From Lysobacter sp. BMK333-48F3 (GTDB lineage: Bacteria > Pseudomonadota > Gammaproteobacteria > Xanthomonadales > Xanthomonadaceae), in assembly GCF_019733395.1 (NCBI RefSeq), contig NZ_JAIHOO010000001.1, forward strand, positions 124,001 through 188,000: a stretch of 64,000 nucleotides of DNA, given 5' to 3'. Positions 19,725-28,874 of this stretch are shown one piece after another. The translations under genes and the position numbers were made by a program. The notes below the pieces were generated by a model. That model had not been told where the DNA came from, searched no databases, and saw only the letters and a list, made by a program, of their open reading frames with translations. Within the stretch, counting starts at the first letter, position 1. Each line of letters starts with the position of its first letter.

Positions 19725-20890
19725 TCGACTTCGCGCTCCGTACGACCGGCGTCGTCCGCCTTGGGCACGACCGGCGCACGCGCCGGATCGATCAGGATGG
19801 TGGGGTGCTCGCCTGCGTACAGGCGGCTGTGGGTGTAGCGCTCCTGCGCATAGCGCAGCAGCACGTTGGCGACCGCGGCCACCGGCAGCGCCAGCAGCAT
19901 GCCGAGGAAGCCGAACAACTGGCCGCCGGCGAGCACGGCGAAGATCACCGCGACCGGATGCAGGCCGATCCGGTCGCCGACCAGCTTCGGGGTCAGCCAA
20001 TAGCTTTCCACCACCTGGCCGACGCCGAACACCGCCAGCACGCCGAGCACGTGCTTCCAGTCGCCGTACTGCACCAGGGCGGCGATCACGCCGAGAATGA
20101 TGCCGCTGGCCGGGCCCAGGTAGGGCACGAAGGTCAGCAGGCCGGCGACGATGCCGATCAGGATGCCCAGGTCCAGGCCCACGCCCCACAGGCCGACGCC
20201 GTACATCACGCCCAGCACCAGCATGACCAGGAACTGGCCGCGCAGGAACGCGCCGAGCACCTCGTCGGACTCCTTGGCCAGGCGGCTGATCGTGGCCAGG
20301 TAATCGCGCGGGATCAACGAGGCGACGCGGTCGACCAGCACGTCCCAGTCGCGCAGGAAGAAGAAGGTCAGCACCGGCAGCAGGGCGATGTTGGCGACCA
20401 GGCCGATCAGGGCGAAGCCCGAGCGCGACAGGTAGCCGAGCAGGGTCGTGGCGAAGCCGCCGGCGCGCTCCCAGTTGCTGCGCACCAGCTCGATCAGGTG
20501 GTTGAGATCCAGCCAGTCGCTGATTTCCAGGCGGGTGCGCTGCTCCAGCCACGGAATCGCGGTGGCGGTGAACCATTCGCGGTAGCGCGGCAGCGACACG
20601 ATCAGGGTGCTGATCTGGCGTTCGATCAGCGGCACCAGGATCACCAGCACCAGCACCACCAGCAGCGCCATGAAGGTGAACACCAGGGTCACCGAGGTGT
20701 TGCGCGAGCGGCCGGTGCGTTCGATCCGGTCGACCAGCGGATCGCCGAGCCAGCCGAGCATGGCCGCGATCACGAACGGAGTCAGCACCGGGGCCAGCAC
20801 CCACAGCAACCAGCAGGCGCCCACGCCGAGCGCCGCCCATTGCAGGCGGCGCAGGAACAGGGCGATGTCGTCGACAGGCGCGCGCTGCAT
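19721..20890 (-). CDS. AI-2E family transporter (PerM/TqsA-type permease)
   Basis: A 389-residue inner-membrane protein of the AI-2E transporter family. Two N-terminal helices (about residues 13-50) precede a third at about 65-88. A soluble loop with amphipathic helices follows, then a membrane-rich C-terminal half. The family signature GLLTFVPYLGPASGIILG is near residue 265 and LLALPVAAVANVLL lies near the end. Members transport quorum signals, or sodium/proton-coupled substrates, or are unassigned; no substrate can be given here. It is sandwiched between the DUF2066 gene (3 bp upstream) and hda, which it overlaps. Confidence 0.9.
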   Translation of the reverse strand: MQRAPVDDIALFLRRLQWAALGVGACWLLWVLAPVLTPFVIAAMLGWLGDPLVDRIERTGRSRNTSVTLVFTFMALLVVLVLVILVPLIERQISTLIVSLPRYREWFTATAIPWLEQRTRLEISDWLDLNHLIELVRSNWERAGGFATTLLGYLSRSGFALIGLVANIALLPVLTFFFLRDWDVLVDRVASLIPRDYLATISRLAKESDEVLGAFLRGQFLVMLVLGVMYGVGLWGVGLDLGILIGIVAGLLTFVPYLGPASGIILGVIAALVQYGDWKHVLGVLAVFGVGQVVESYWLTPKLVGDRIGLHPVAVIFAVLAGGQLFGFLGMLLALPVAAVANVLLRYAQERYTHSRLYAGEHPTILIDPARAPVVPKADDAGRTEREVE

Positions 20891-20893
20891 CGG

Positions 20894-21982
20894 TCAGCGC
20901 AGCCGGTAGACGGTCGGCTGGCCTTCGAGGCCTTCCAGGGCCTCGATCGTGCCGCCGGTATCGGCCATGCGCTTCAGGCCGGGCAGGCCGGACAGCAGCT
21001 CGAGATCGAACTCGACGCTGTCGGGCGTGGCCCGCACCGGGGTCATCTTGCGCACCACCGGCAGGCCCTGCAGATAGCCGGACAGGCGGATATAGCCTTC
21101 GGCGCTGTGCACGCCGCTGAACACCACCCGGTAGGTGCCCGGCGGGCCGGCCACGCTGCGCTTGGCGTAGCGCTTCATCAGCGCGTCGGCCGCGCCGTCG
21201 GCGCCGCCGGCCATGACCCGGCGCGCATCGGCGTCGGTGGTCGACCAGCTGTTGAGGGTCTTGCCGCCGTCGACGAACACCCAGTCGCCCTTCCAGCCGC
21301 CGGTCTTGACCCGGTAGACCTTGCCGATCAGCTGCATCGGCGGGCTGTAGCGGGCCGAGGCGCGGGCCACGGCGGCGCTGTCGCCGCGCCAGATCGCGCC
21401 GACGGTGGCCTGTTCGGCGGCGCTGCCGCTGGGCAGGCCGAGGCGGTAGCCGCGGTCGACCGCGCGGTTCAGCGCCGAACGCGCGGCGTTGGCCTGCGCC
21501 AGGCCGACCAGGCGCGGGCCGCTGCCGTCGTCGATCGCCATCCACAGCACCGGCTTGGGCCGCGGCTGCGGCCAGACCGGCAGGCCCAGGGTCGAGGCCA
21601 GGGCTTCGACCTTGGCCTGATCGAAATTCACCACCAGGGTGGTCTGGAAAGTCGGCGCGCCGGTGACCGCGGAAACGCCTTCGTCCTGGCGGTAGTCGTA
21701 GCCGGTGACGTAGTCCTTGGCCCGGCGCAGTTCCTGGCCGACGCCGGGGCGGCCGGCCGCGCCGCGGTCGCCGGACATCTTGCCCAGCACCTGGGCCAGG
21801 GCCCGCGCCATCGCGCCGTTGCGCTCGGCTTCGCCCTGGCCGTTGACCTGGACCTCGGCCGAGAACGCGCCTTCGGCCTGGGCGCGATCGCCCTCGACCC
21901 GCTGCGCGCCGGCGGCGAAGCTCGCCAGCAGCAGCGCTGCGATCGTCCAACCCCGGATTGCCTTACCCATCGACCAGCCCAT
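20894..21982 (-). CDS. DUF2066 domain-containing exported protein
   Basis: A 362-residue protein of the DUF2066 family, whose function is unknown. The N-terminus has a Sec signal peptide, with helix IAALLLASFAAGAQ and cleavage likely after AGAQ. The family block AEVQVNGQGEAERNGAMARALAQVLGKMSGD follows. The rest is a mixed alpha/beta periplasmic domain. Two starts are possible, 21982 and 21970; both give a signal peptide. It begins the unit with the permease and hda, and diverges from purM. Confidence 0.85.
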   Translation of the reverse strand: MGWSMGKAIRGWTIAALLLASFAAGAQRVEGDRAQAEGAFSAEVQVNGQGEAERNGAMARALAQVLGKMSGDRGAAGRPGVGQELRRAKDYVTGYDYRQDEGVSAVTGAPTFQTTLVVNFDQAKVEALASTLGLPVWPQPRPKPVLWMAIDDGSGPRLVGLAQANAARSALNRAVDRGYRLGLPSGSAAEQATVGAIWRGDSAAVARASARYSPPMQLIGKVYRVKTGGWKGDWVFVDGGKTLNSWSTTDADARRVMAGGADGAADALMKRYAKRSVAGPPGTYRVVFSGVHSAEGYIRLSGYLQGLPVVRKMTPVRATPDSVEFDLELLSGLPGLKRMADTGGTIEALEGLEGQPTVYRLR

Positions 21983-22294
21983 CGCTGTCCCTATCTGTCT
22001 GTGGAGCGGGCTTCCCGCCCGCGTTGCGAGCCGCCGGCCCGGCCCGAAGACCGCTCGCCGGAACCGGTCCGGACGACGGCGCTCAAGGTTCGAAATGGTG
22101 CCGCAGGCGGGGCGGGGAGTCCATTGCGGGGCTGAATGGGGTGCGGAGCGGGATATAGCCCATGGGCGCCGGCAGATAGCGAAAAGCCCGGCCGGCTTGG
22201 CTTTCGCTATCTGCCGACGCCTATCCGCTCACTCCTGCCCCGCCCCAGCCTGCTAAAATCGTCGGCTTCCCTCCGCGACCACCCCGGGGCCGCC

Positions 22295-23359
22295 GTGACC
22301 GCTTCCTCCTCCGACACCTCTCCCAAGCCGCTGACCTACCGCGACGCGGGCGTCGACATCGACGCCGGCAACGAGGTCGTCGAACGCATCAAGCCCTTGG
22401 TCAAGCGCAGCTTCCGTCCCGAGGTGATGGGCGGGCTGGGCGGCTTCGGCGCCCTGTTCGACCTGTCGGGCAAATACCGCGAGCCGGTGCTGGTGTCCGG
22501 CACCGACGGCGTCGGTACCAAGCTCAAGCTGGCCCAGCAACTCAACCGCCACGACACCATCGGCATCGACCTGGTCGGCATGTGCGTCAACGACGTGCTG
22601 GTGCAGGGCGCCGAGCCGCTGTTCTTCCTCGACTACTTCGCCACCGGCAAGCTCGACGTCGACACCACCGTGGCCGTGGTCGGCGGCATCGCCAAGGGCT
22701 GCGAACTGGCCGGTTGCGCGCTGATCGGCGGCGAGACCGCGGAAATGCCCGACATGTACCCGCCCGGCGAGTACGACCTGGCCGGCTTCACCGTCGGCGC
22801 GGTGGAGAAGTCGCAGTTGCTCGACGGCGCGCGCGTGCGCAAGGGCGACGTGCTGATCGGCATCGCCTCCAGCGGCCCGCACTCCAACGGCTATTCGCTG
22901 ATCCGCCGGATCTTCGACCGCGCCGGCCGGCCGGGCGACGTCGCCGTCGGCGGCGTGCGCCTGATCGACGCGCTGATGGCGCCGACCGCGCTGTACGTGA
23001 AGCCGGTGCTGGAGCTGCTGCGCGCCAACGGCGGCGAGCATTCGATCCATGGCATGGCCCACATCACCGGCGGCGGCCTGACCGAGAACATCATCCGGGT
23101 GATTCCGGACGGCCTCGGCCTGGACATCCGCACCGCCACCTGGGCCCTGCCGCCGGTGTTCGACTGGCTGCAGCGCGAAGGCGCGGTGCCGCGCGAGGAA
23201 ATGTGGCGCACCTTCAACTGCGGCATCGGCTTCGTGCTGGTGGTGCCGGACGAAGCGGTCGCGGCGACCGAGGCCGATCTGGCGCGGCTGGGCCTGGCCC
23301 ACTGGCGCATCGGCGAAGTCGTCGCCCACGCCGGCGGCGAGCGCGTGCATATCGGTTGA
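22295..23359 (+). CDS. purM: Phosphoribosylformylglycinamidine cyclo-ligase
   Basis: A 354-residue AIR synthetase, fifth step of purine biosynthesis, which closes the imidazole ring using ATP. The N-terminal [35 protein letters not shown] and [12 protein letters not shown] blocks, the [11 protein letters not shown] motif and the [14 protein letters not shown] motif are all present. The GTG at 22295 is chosen because upstream codons lack family similarity and the length then matches. Upstream is the divergent DUF2066-permease-hda unit. A strong terminator follows. Confidence 0.96.
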   Translation: MTASSSDTSPKPLTYRDAGVDIDAGNEVVERIKPLVKRSFRPEVMGGLGGFGALFDLSGKYREPVLVSGTDGVGTKLKLAQQLNRHDTIGIDLVGMCVNDVLVQGAEPLFFLDYFATGKLDVDTTVAVVGGIAKGCELAGCALIGGETAEMPDMYPPGEYDLAGFTVGAVEKSQLLDGARVRKGDVLIGIASSGPHSNGYSLIRRIFDRAGRPGDVAVGGVRLIDALMAPTALYVKPVLELLRANGGEHSIHGMAHITGGGLTENIIRVIPDGLGLDIRTATWALPPVFDWLQREGAVPREEMWRTFNCGIGFVLVVPDEAVAATEADLARLGLAHWRIGEVVAHAGGERVHIG

Positions 23360-23383
23360 TCGGCGCCGGCCATCGATCGCCAC

Positions 23384-23412
23384 AAACGGCGGGCTTCGGC
23401 CCGCCGTTTTCG
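23384..23412 (+). terminator. Rho-independent terminator of purM
   Basis: Stem ACGGCGGGC (23386-23394) with GCCCGCCGT, TTCG tetraloop, then TTTTCG. It begins 25 bp after the purM stop codon. Confidence 0.85.
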
Positions 23413-23448
23413 TTTGCGCCTACTGCTGCGAAGGGCCTGTTCTACGAA

Positions 23449-23492
23449 GGGACGGAGGGCATTAAGCGCATGCGCTTAACGCCCTGCGTCCC
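23449..23492. repeat. 44-bp imperfect palindrome with perfect 18-bp core
   Basis: The core TTAAGCGCATGCGCTTAA (23462-23479) is a perfect palindrome. Outer arms GGGACGGAGGGC (23449-23460) and GCCCTGCGTCCC (23481-23492) extend the dyad. It lies between the purM terminator and the DUF2238 gene and could be a repressor operator or a cruciform; no T-tract follows. Confidence 0.75.
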
Positions 23493-23582
23493 TAGCCTGC
23501 ACCGACAGCCCGTTCGTACAGCGCCCCCAAACGCGACGCGGGGAATTAAGCTCGCTCGATTCCCTTCGCTCCTTCGGTGTGC

Positions 23583-24194
23583 ATGAACCTCGTCAAGAAG
23601 TCGGCTTTGGCCGTGGTGTTGCTGGTGTTCGCGCTGACCTGGATCGCGCCGACCAGCCCGTTCGAACAAGGCATGCACAGCGTGCTGACCGTGGTCGGCC
23701 TGCTCTGGCTGTGGCGCCACGACCGCCGCTGGCCGCTGCGCGACGGCCACTTCCTGGCGATCTGCGGTTTCATGCTGGCCCACTGCATCGCCGCGCGCTG
23801 GCTGTATTCCTACGTGCCCTACGACCGCTGGATCCAATGGCTGACCGGCGGCTGGTCGCTGGACCGCGCGTTCGGCTTCCAGCGCAACCACTTCGACCGG
23901 CTGATCCATTTCCTCTACGGGGTCTGCTTCGCCCCGGCGGTGCGCGAGTACCTGCGCCAGCGCTGGCCGGCGCTGAGCGCGCGCCAGGCCTTCGTGCTGG
24001 CGGTCGCGGCGATCATGTGCACCAGCCTGATCTACGAATGGGTCGAGTGGGCGATCGCGCTGACCATGTCGCCGGAGGACGCGGAGTCCTACAACGGCCA
24101 GCAGGGCGATGTCTGGGATGCGCACGTCGACATGTTCCTGGCCAGCCTGGGCGCGCTGGCGGCCTGGCCGCGCGGCAGCCGCGGCGCGCGCTAG
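23583..24194 (+). CDS. DUF2238 (YjdF-like) inner-membrane protein
   Basis: A 203-residue integral membrane protein with five or six helices. Family marks include SPFEQGMHSVLTVVGLLWLW, the polar HFDRLIHFLYGVCFAP segment and a late GDVWDAHVDMFLASLGALAAW helix with conserved Asp and His. The role of the family is unknown. The start at 23583 is used; an in-frame ATG two codons earlier (23577) is equally possible. It is probably expressed alone, with the 44-bp palindrome some 90 bp upstream. Confidence 0.85.
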   Translation: MNLVKKSALAVVLLVFALTWIAPTSPFEQGMHSVLTVVGLLWLWRHDRRWPLRDGHFLAICGFMLAHCIAARWLYSYVPYDRWIQWLTGGWSLDRAFGFQRNHFDRLIHFLYGVCFAPAVREYLRQRWPALSARQAFVLAVAAIMCTSLIYEWVEWAIALTMSPEDAESYNGQQGDVWDAHVDMFLASLGALAAWPRGSRGAR

Positions 24195-24885
24195 CGGCCT
24201 GCGCCACTCGCTGGCGTCGCGTGGCGCCGTCGGGCGCGTCGGCATCGATCGTCCGCGGCATTGCGATCCGCGATCCAGCCGGGCCCGGATCGGACGGGTC
24301 CGCGCGGCCCCTGCATCCATCGACGGGCCATGGCGGCGTCGTTCCGCCATGGCCCGCCTTGCCGGTTCCGGTGTCTCCCCGCCGGACCGGCCACTCCCCG
24401 CAGCGTCGTCGGACACCTGACCGCAGCAGCTTCCTGCCGTCGCGGCGCGGGTGGTACGTCCCTGTACCTTCGAAGACCGCGGCCCGGCGCCCTGCCGGTG
24501 TCCGTGACGGCCCGCAGGCCGCACCGGCCGGCGCACCGACCGCGTTCTTCGTTGTCGTGTTCGTTGCCGGTCGCCGACGGTCGCCGCCCCCCTCTCCCAC
24601 CGTGAGGCGGGTCCCCTGGTCGCGGCGACCGTCGACTTGGCGGCCGTCCTGGCCGCAGACGATCGAACCCGGCAGCGATTCGATCGCCCTGAAGTCCCGT
24701 CGGCGCCCGCCCTCCTGGCAGGCCCGTCCGGCTCCGGTCGGACCGACCTCAGCCGTGGCGTCGGCGTCGTTCGGCCCGGCACATTTCTACCCCCGCCGAC
24801 CGCCGCTGACGAGGAACGAGCCGGGATCGAATCGGGACGCAGCGGGTATATTTGATCCGTAAGCGATTGGTGCTTAAGCGTTTTT
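24195..24885. other. Long non-coding stretch, nothing recognised
   Basis: About 690 bp between the DUF2238 gene and a repeat array. Several open frames exist on both strands, but they are Arg/Pro/Ala-rich, unconserved in appearance and mutually overlapping. The last 50 bases, around GGGTATATTTGATCC, are AT-richer and could hold a promoter or a decayed element end. No RNA gene, terminator or protein domain was recognised. Confidence 0.5.
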
Positions 24886-24977
24886 TGGGAATCGGGAATC
24901 GGGAATGGGGAATCGGGAATCGGAACAGCAGAACGCTGGCTCTGCCGATTCCCGATTCCCGATTCCCCATTCCCGCC
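24886..24977. repeat. Compact inverted pair of GGGAATC arrays
   Basis: The forward array (about 24887-24926) and reverse array (about 24948-24976) are separated by only 20 bp or so (ACAGCAGAACGCTGGCTCTG), so a long, tight hairpin is possible. It abuts the stop codon of the TPR-PAS gene on the minus strand and may act as its terminator-like barrier. Confidence 0.85.
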
Positions 24978-27170
24978 TCAAACCAAGGCGTGCCGCCGCG
25001 TATAAGTCAGCACCGCATCGACATGGCGCTGCAGTTCGCTGCGCACCGCCTCTTCCAGCGGGCACTCGGCCAGCACGTAGTAGCCCGAGCGCAGCACGTC
25101 GCGCCAGCGCGGCTGGCGCGGCAGCTTGGCCAGGCTCAGGTAGCGCTCCATCGCCCGCGCCCGCAGCCGGCCGTCGTCGACCGTGACCCGCCAGATCCGG
25201 CTCTTCTCGGCCAGCTCCAGCCGGCCCTGGCCAGTGCTGCGCTCCCAGGCTTCGACCACCGCCAGCATCAGCTCGACCAGGGCGCGCCGGAACGAGGACC
25301 GCATTTCCTCGTCGCCGACCTCGTGTTCGACCTCGACGGGTTCGACAGGGATTGGCGCCGGGCCCGGCACCGGTTCGGCGACGGCGGCCTCGGCGCTCGG
25401 CGCCAGCGGATCCAGGCCCAGCACCACCGAGCCCTCGCCCTGCCCGGTCTCGCTGAGCCGCGCCTGCAGCCGCTCGCCGTCGCGCGGCCGGAACTCGAAA
25501 CGCTGCGGGGTCGAGGATTCTTCCAGCCGGGCCAGGGCCTGCGCCAGCGCACCGGCGGCCGGTTCGTCCAGCAGTTCGCCGAACGAGCGTCCGGGCAGCG
25601 TGCTGGCGCCGCCGCCGGTCTCGCCGAGCAAGCGGCCGGCGCTGCGGTTGGCCGCGACCACCTGGCCGCCGGCGTCGAGGATCAGCACCGCGTCCTCGCG
25701 GCTGTCCAGCGCCGCCTGCAGCCGGGTGCGGTCGACGCCCAGGTCGGCCGCGGCGCGGCGGTAGTAATCCACTTCTTCGGCCAGGCGCGCCTGCCGCGCC
25801 GCCTCGGCCAGCCGCGCGCGCTGCTGGCGGCGCAGGAAGAACACGATCAGGCCCAGCACCACCGCCACCGCCGACACCGCGGTCAGCCACAACGCCAGGG
25901 TGCGCTGGCGCAGGCTGGCCGCGCGCAGGCGGTTCTCGGCCGCCAACGCGGCGATGGTGCGGTCGCGCTCGGCGGTTTCGAAGCGCAGCTGCATCCATTT
26001 CATTTCGCGGTCGTAGCGCGCCTCGCGCAGGTGGCGCGCGGCGGTTTCCGACTCGCGCAGCGCGGTCAGTGCCTGCGGCCACTCGCCCAGGGCCTCATGG
26101 TCGGCGGCCAATTCGGCCAGCAGGGCCGGCCGGTCGCTGTCCTGCGCCGGCAACTGCGCCAGCGCGTCCTTGACCCGGGTCAGCGCGGCGCGCGGCTCGC
26201 CCAGCGAACGCGCCGCGCGCGCCGCCTGCAACTGCAGCGGCGCCGGCGGCCGCGTGCCGTCGGCGGCGGCCAGGGCCAGGCCGCGCTCGCTCCAGCGCCG
26301 CGCCTTAGCGGCGTCGTCGCCGGCCAGCGCGACCCGCGCCAGTTCGGCGTACAGGCGCAGCTGATAGGTGCGTTCGCCGGCCTCGACATAGCCGGCCAAG
26401 GCCTGTTCGAGCAGGCGTTCGGCGCCGGCCGGGTCGCCGGCCTCCAGGGCCAGCGCGCCCTGGCTCTGCAGCACGTGCGCGGCCTCGATCCGGTTGCCGA
26501 TGCGGCGGAATTCGCCCAGGGCCTGCTGGTAATGGCGCTGGGCGTTGGCGGTGTCGCCGAGGTCGCGGTAGATGTCGGCGATGTTGTTGAGCACCGGCCC
26601 CGGCGCCGGCTCGCGCGCGTTGCGCTGCACCTGCAGGCTGCTGAGGAAGGCCTGCAGGGCGCTGCGGTAGTCGCCGAGCCGGCGCAGCGCCGAGCCGACG
26701 TTGTTCCAGCTCTTGGCCTCGGCGGCCCGGTCTTCGTGGCGTTGCGCCAGCTGCAGCGCGCGGCGGAACCGGGTCAAGGCCTCGACCGTGCATTCGCGGT
26801 AGTAATCGAGCACGCCGCGCCGGCGCACAAGTTCGTAATCGGCCGGCCAGCCGGCATCGGCGCCGGCGACCGCCTCGGCGCAATCCAACGCGTCCGCGGC
26901 GCCGTCGAAGTCGCCGCCGCTGCGCTTGGCGTCGGCGGCGCGGTACAGGCTTTGCAGGTCGGACTCGCGCACGCCCTGCAACAGATAGCGGCGCCGGCAG
27001 GCCTGCGGATCGGCGCGAACCGTGGGCGCGTCGACCGGCTTGCACGCCGGCGCGCCGTCGACCGCCTGCGCCTGCGCCCAGGCCGGCAGCCCGCCGCCGA
27101 TCAGAACCGCGATTCGAACCGCGCTCCACACTGCCGCCCGACGCCACGGGCTGCCCCTGTCTTCAGCCAC
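24978..27170 (-). CDS. TPR-PAS membrane protein with uncharacterised C-terminal domain
   Basis: A 730-residue protein starting at a GTG (27170). Order of parts: signal peptide (AVWSAVRIAVLIGGGLPAWA), a periplasmic region with about eight tetratricopeptide-like repeats such as AKSWNNVGSALRRLGDYRSA, a coiled segment, one membrane helix (LALWLTAVSAVAVVLGLIVFF), a cytoplasmic coiled stretch and a PAS-like domain (DAVLILDAGGQVVAANRSAG). An acidic linker leads to a conserved-looking C-terminal domain (FRRALVELMLAVVEAWER to YYVLAECPL). There is no histidine kinase or GGDEF domain, so this is a sensor-like protein with an unrecognised output. An upstream start at 27254 would add 28 residues before the signal peptide and is less likely. 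It diverges from purN. Confidence 0.8.
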   Translation of the reverse strand: MAEDRGSPWRRAAVWSAVRIAVLIGGGLPAWAQAQAVDGAPACKPVDAPTVRADPQACRRRYLLQGVRESDLQSLYRAADAKRSGGDFDGAADALDCAEAVAGADAGWPADYELVRRRGVLDYYRECTVEALTRFRRALQLAQRHEDRAAEAKSWNNVGSALRRLGDYRSALQAFLSSLQVQRNAREPAPGPVLNNIADIYRDLGDTANAQRHYQQALGEFRRIGNRIEAAHVLQSQGALALEAGDPAGAERLLEQALAGYVEAGERTYQLRLYAELARVALAGDDAAKARRWSERGLALAAADGTRPPAPLQLQAARAARSLGEPRAALTRVKDALAQLPAQDSDRPALLAELAADHEALGEWPQALTALRESETAARHLREARYDREMKWMQLRFETAERDRTIAALAAENRLRAASLRQRTLALWLTAVSAVAVVLGLIVFFLRRQQRARLAEAARQARLAEEVDYYRRAAADLGVDRTRLQAALDSREDAVLILDAGGQVVAANRSAGRLLGETGGGASTLPGRSFGELLDEPAAGALAQALARLEESSTPQRFEFRPRDGERLQARLSETGQGEGSVVLGLDPLAPSAEAAVAEPVPGPAPIPVEPVEVEHEVGDEEMRSSFRRALVELMLAVVEAWERSTGQGRLELAEKSRIWRVTVDDGRLRARAMERYLSLAKLPRQPRWRDVLRSGYYVLAECPLEEAVRSELQRHVDAVLTYTRRHALV

Positions 27171-27389
27171 GCTCCGCTCCCTGTCCGCTGGCCGCAGCTT
27201 TGCCGATCCGCGGCCGCAGCGAAAGCGACCGCGGCGGACCGGACGGTGTCGCATGCCGTCTTCGGCGACTGCGTCACAGTCGTGCGTTCAGCTTCGCCGG
27301 TGCGATCGGGGCCGGGCGGAGGGCGAAGCGCCGGCCGCGAGCCGGCCGGATCGCCTAAAATGCGGCTCCGCTCCCGCCTCGCCGCCGCA

Positions 27390-28073
27390 ATGACCCAGCC
27401 GCTTCCCCGGATCGCCGTCCTCGCTTCGGGCCGCGGCAGCAACCTGCAGGCGGTGCTCGACGCGATCGCCGCCGGCCGCCTCGCCGGCGAGGTGGTCGGG
27501 GTGTTCTCCGACAGGCCGACCGCGGCCGCGCTGCAACGCGTGCCGCCGCCGCTGCGCTGGTCGGCCGCGGCCAAGACCTACCCCGACCGTGCAGCCTTCG
27601 ACGCCGACCTGGCCGACGCGGTCGCCGCCGCACGCCCGGACTGGGTGCTGTGCGCGGGCTACATGCGCATCCTCGGCGACGCCTTCGTCGAACGCTTCCG
27701 CGGCCGGATGATCAACATCCACCCCTCGCTGCTGCCCAAATACCGCGGCCTGCACACCCATGCGCGCGCGCTCGCCGACGGCGAAGCCGAGCACGGCTGC
27801 AGTGTGCATTTCGTCATTCCCGAACTCGACGCCGGCGCGGTGATCGCGCAGGCGGTGGTGCCGGTCCTGCCCGCTGACGATGCCGATGCGCTGGCCGCAC
27901 GCGTGCTCGCGGTCGAACATCCGCTGTTGCTGGCGGTAATGAGACTGGCGGTGAGCGGCCGCCTGGCTGAACACGGTGCAACCGTCACCCTCGACGGTCA
28001 TCCGCTATTTACGCCGCTGCGTTTAGATTTCGCCGGCGATCTGACCCATCCGGCCACCGGCATCGCGGCCTGA
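27390..28073 (+). CDS. purN: Phosphoribosylglycinamide formyltransferase
   Basis: A 227-residue GAR transformylase, third step of purine synthesis, using 10-formyl-THF. The phosphate loop is RIAVLASGRGSNLQAVLDAI near the N-terminus, and the catalytic NIHPSLLPKYRGLHTHARAL contains the essential Asn and His. The Asp lies in the conserved FVIPELDAGAVIAQAVVPV. The ATG at 27390 gives the usual N-terminus; an in-frame ATG at 27360 would add 10 residues. purM is 4 kb upstream and not cotranscribed because opposite-strand genes intervene. Confidence 0.95.
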   Translation: MTQPLPRIAVLASGRGSNLQAVLDAIAAGRLAGEVVGVFSDRPTAAALQRVPPPLRWSAAAKTYPDRAAFDADLADAVAAARPDWVLCAGYMRILGDAFVERFRGRMINIHPSLLPKYRGLHTHARALADGEAEHGCSVHFVIPELDAGAVIAQAVVPVLPADDADALAARVLAVEHPLLLAVMRLAVSGRLAEHGATVTLDGHPLFTPLRLDFAGDLTHPATGIAA

Positions 28074-28157
28074 CCCAGCGCCCGGCCGCAGCGCGCGTGT
28101 CGCCCGACATGCGCCGCTTGCGCAGCATTCACGAGAGCCCAGGATCTCCGCGTCGTC

Positions 28158-28874
28158 ATGAAGTCGCTACTGCCCTTGTTCGCCGCCGCGTTGTTCGGCG
28201 CCGCCTCGCCCGCCGGCGCGGCCGCGCTGGAGCCGTTCGTCGCCCATTACCAGGTGTTCAACGGCGGCAAGGCGCTGGGCGACGCGACCATGCAGGTCAA
28301 GCCCGACAGCGGCCATTGGCGCATCGACCTCGACATCCGCGCCGAACACGGCATGATGAGCCTGGCCGGCGCGGCCGCGCAGCAGAGCACGCGGTTCGAC
28401 ACCGTCGGCGATGTGTATCGGCCGCTGAGCCAGACCCTGGTGCGCAAGCTGCTGTTCTCCAAGCGCGTCGTCAACGGCGTGTACGACTGGAACAAACGCA
28501 GCGCGCAGTGGAGCGGCGACGTCAAGGACCACCGGCGCAAGCCCATCGCGCTGCAGGACGGCGACATGAGCGGCCTGCTGATCAACCTGGCGGTGGTGCG
28601 CGATGCCCAACCCGGCAGGACGCTGAGTTACCGCTTCGTCGATTCCGGCCGCGCCCGTCCGCACCAATATGTGGTGGCGCAGGAGCTGGAAGGGGTCAAG
28701 GTCGACGACATGAGTTTCAATGCGATGCGCGTGAACCGGGTGCAGAGCGGCAACGAGGAAACCTCGATCTGGGTGGTCGACGGCGTTCCCACGCCGGTGC
28801 GCATCCTGCAACGCGAGAACGGCCAGGACACTTACGACCTGCGCCTGGTCGAATACAAAGGAGCCAACGAATGA
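28158..28874 (+). CDS. DUF3108 domain-containing exported protein (first paralogue)
   Basis: A 238-residue DUF3108 protein with a cleavable signal peptide (LLPLFAAALFGAASPAGAAA). The mature part is a beta-rich fold of the kind found in periplasmic or outer-membrane lipid-handling proteins. Marks are FVAHYQVFNGGKALGDATMQV, DGDMSGLLINLAVVRD and the terminal VPTPVRILQRENGQDTYDLRLVEY. The substrate is unknown. Its stop codon overlaps the next gene's start, and the second gene encodes a paralogue with the same LLINLA and PVRILQREN blocks, so the pair arose by tandem duplication. Confidence 0.85.
   Translation: MKSLLPLFAAALFGAASPAGAAALEPFVAHYQVFNGGKALGDATMQVKPDSGHWRIDLDIRAEHGMMSLAGAAAQQSTRFDTVGDVYRPLSQTLVRKLLFSKRVVNGVYDWNKRSAQWSGDVKDHRRKPIALQDGDMSGLLINLAVVRDAQPGRTLSYRFVDSGRARPHQYVVAQELEGVKVDDMSFNAMRVNRVQSGNEETSIWVVDGVPTPVRILQRENGQDTYDLRLVEYKGANE

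Noticed and set aside
18999-21950. A 983-codon minus-strand frame joining the DUF2066 and permease region to hda
   Set aside because: Only the hda part (18999-19724) is coding; the rest reads the DUF2066 and permease genes in the wrong frame, so it is not a fusion protein.
24013-24605. Small frames in the gap after the DUF2238 gene
   Set aside because: They overlap each other on both strands, are Arg/Pro-rich, and show no ribosome site or domain.
24852-27389. Long plus-strand extension upstream of purN
   Set aside because: It is the mirror frame of the TPR-PAS gene; PurN similarity begins at 27390.
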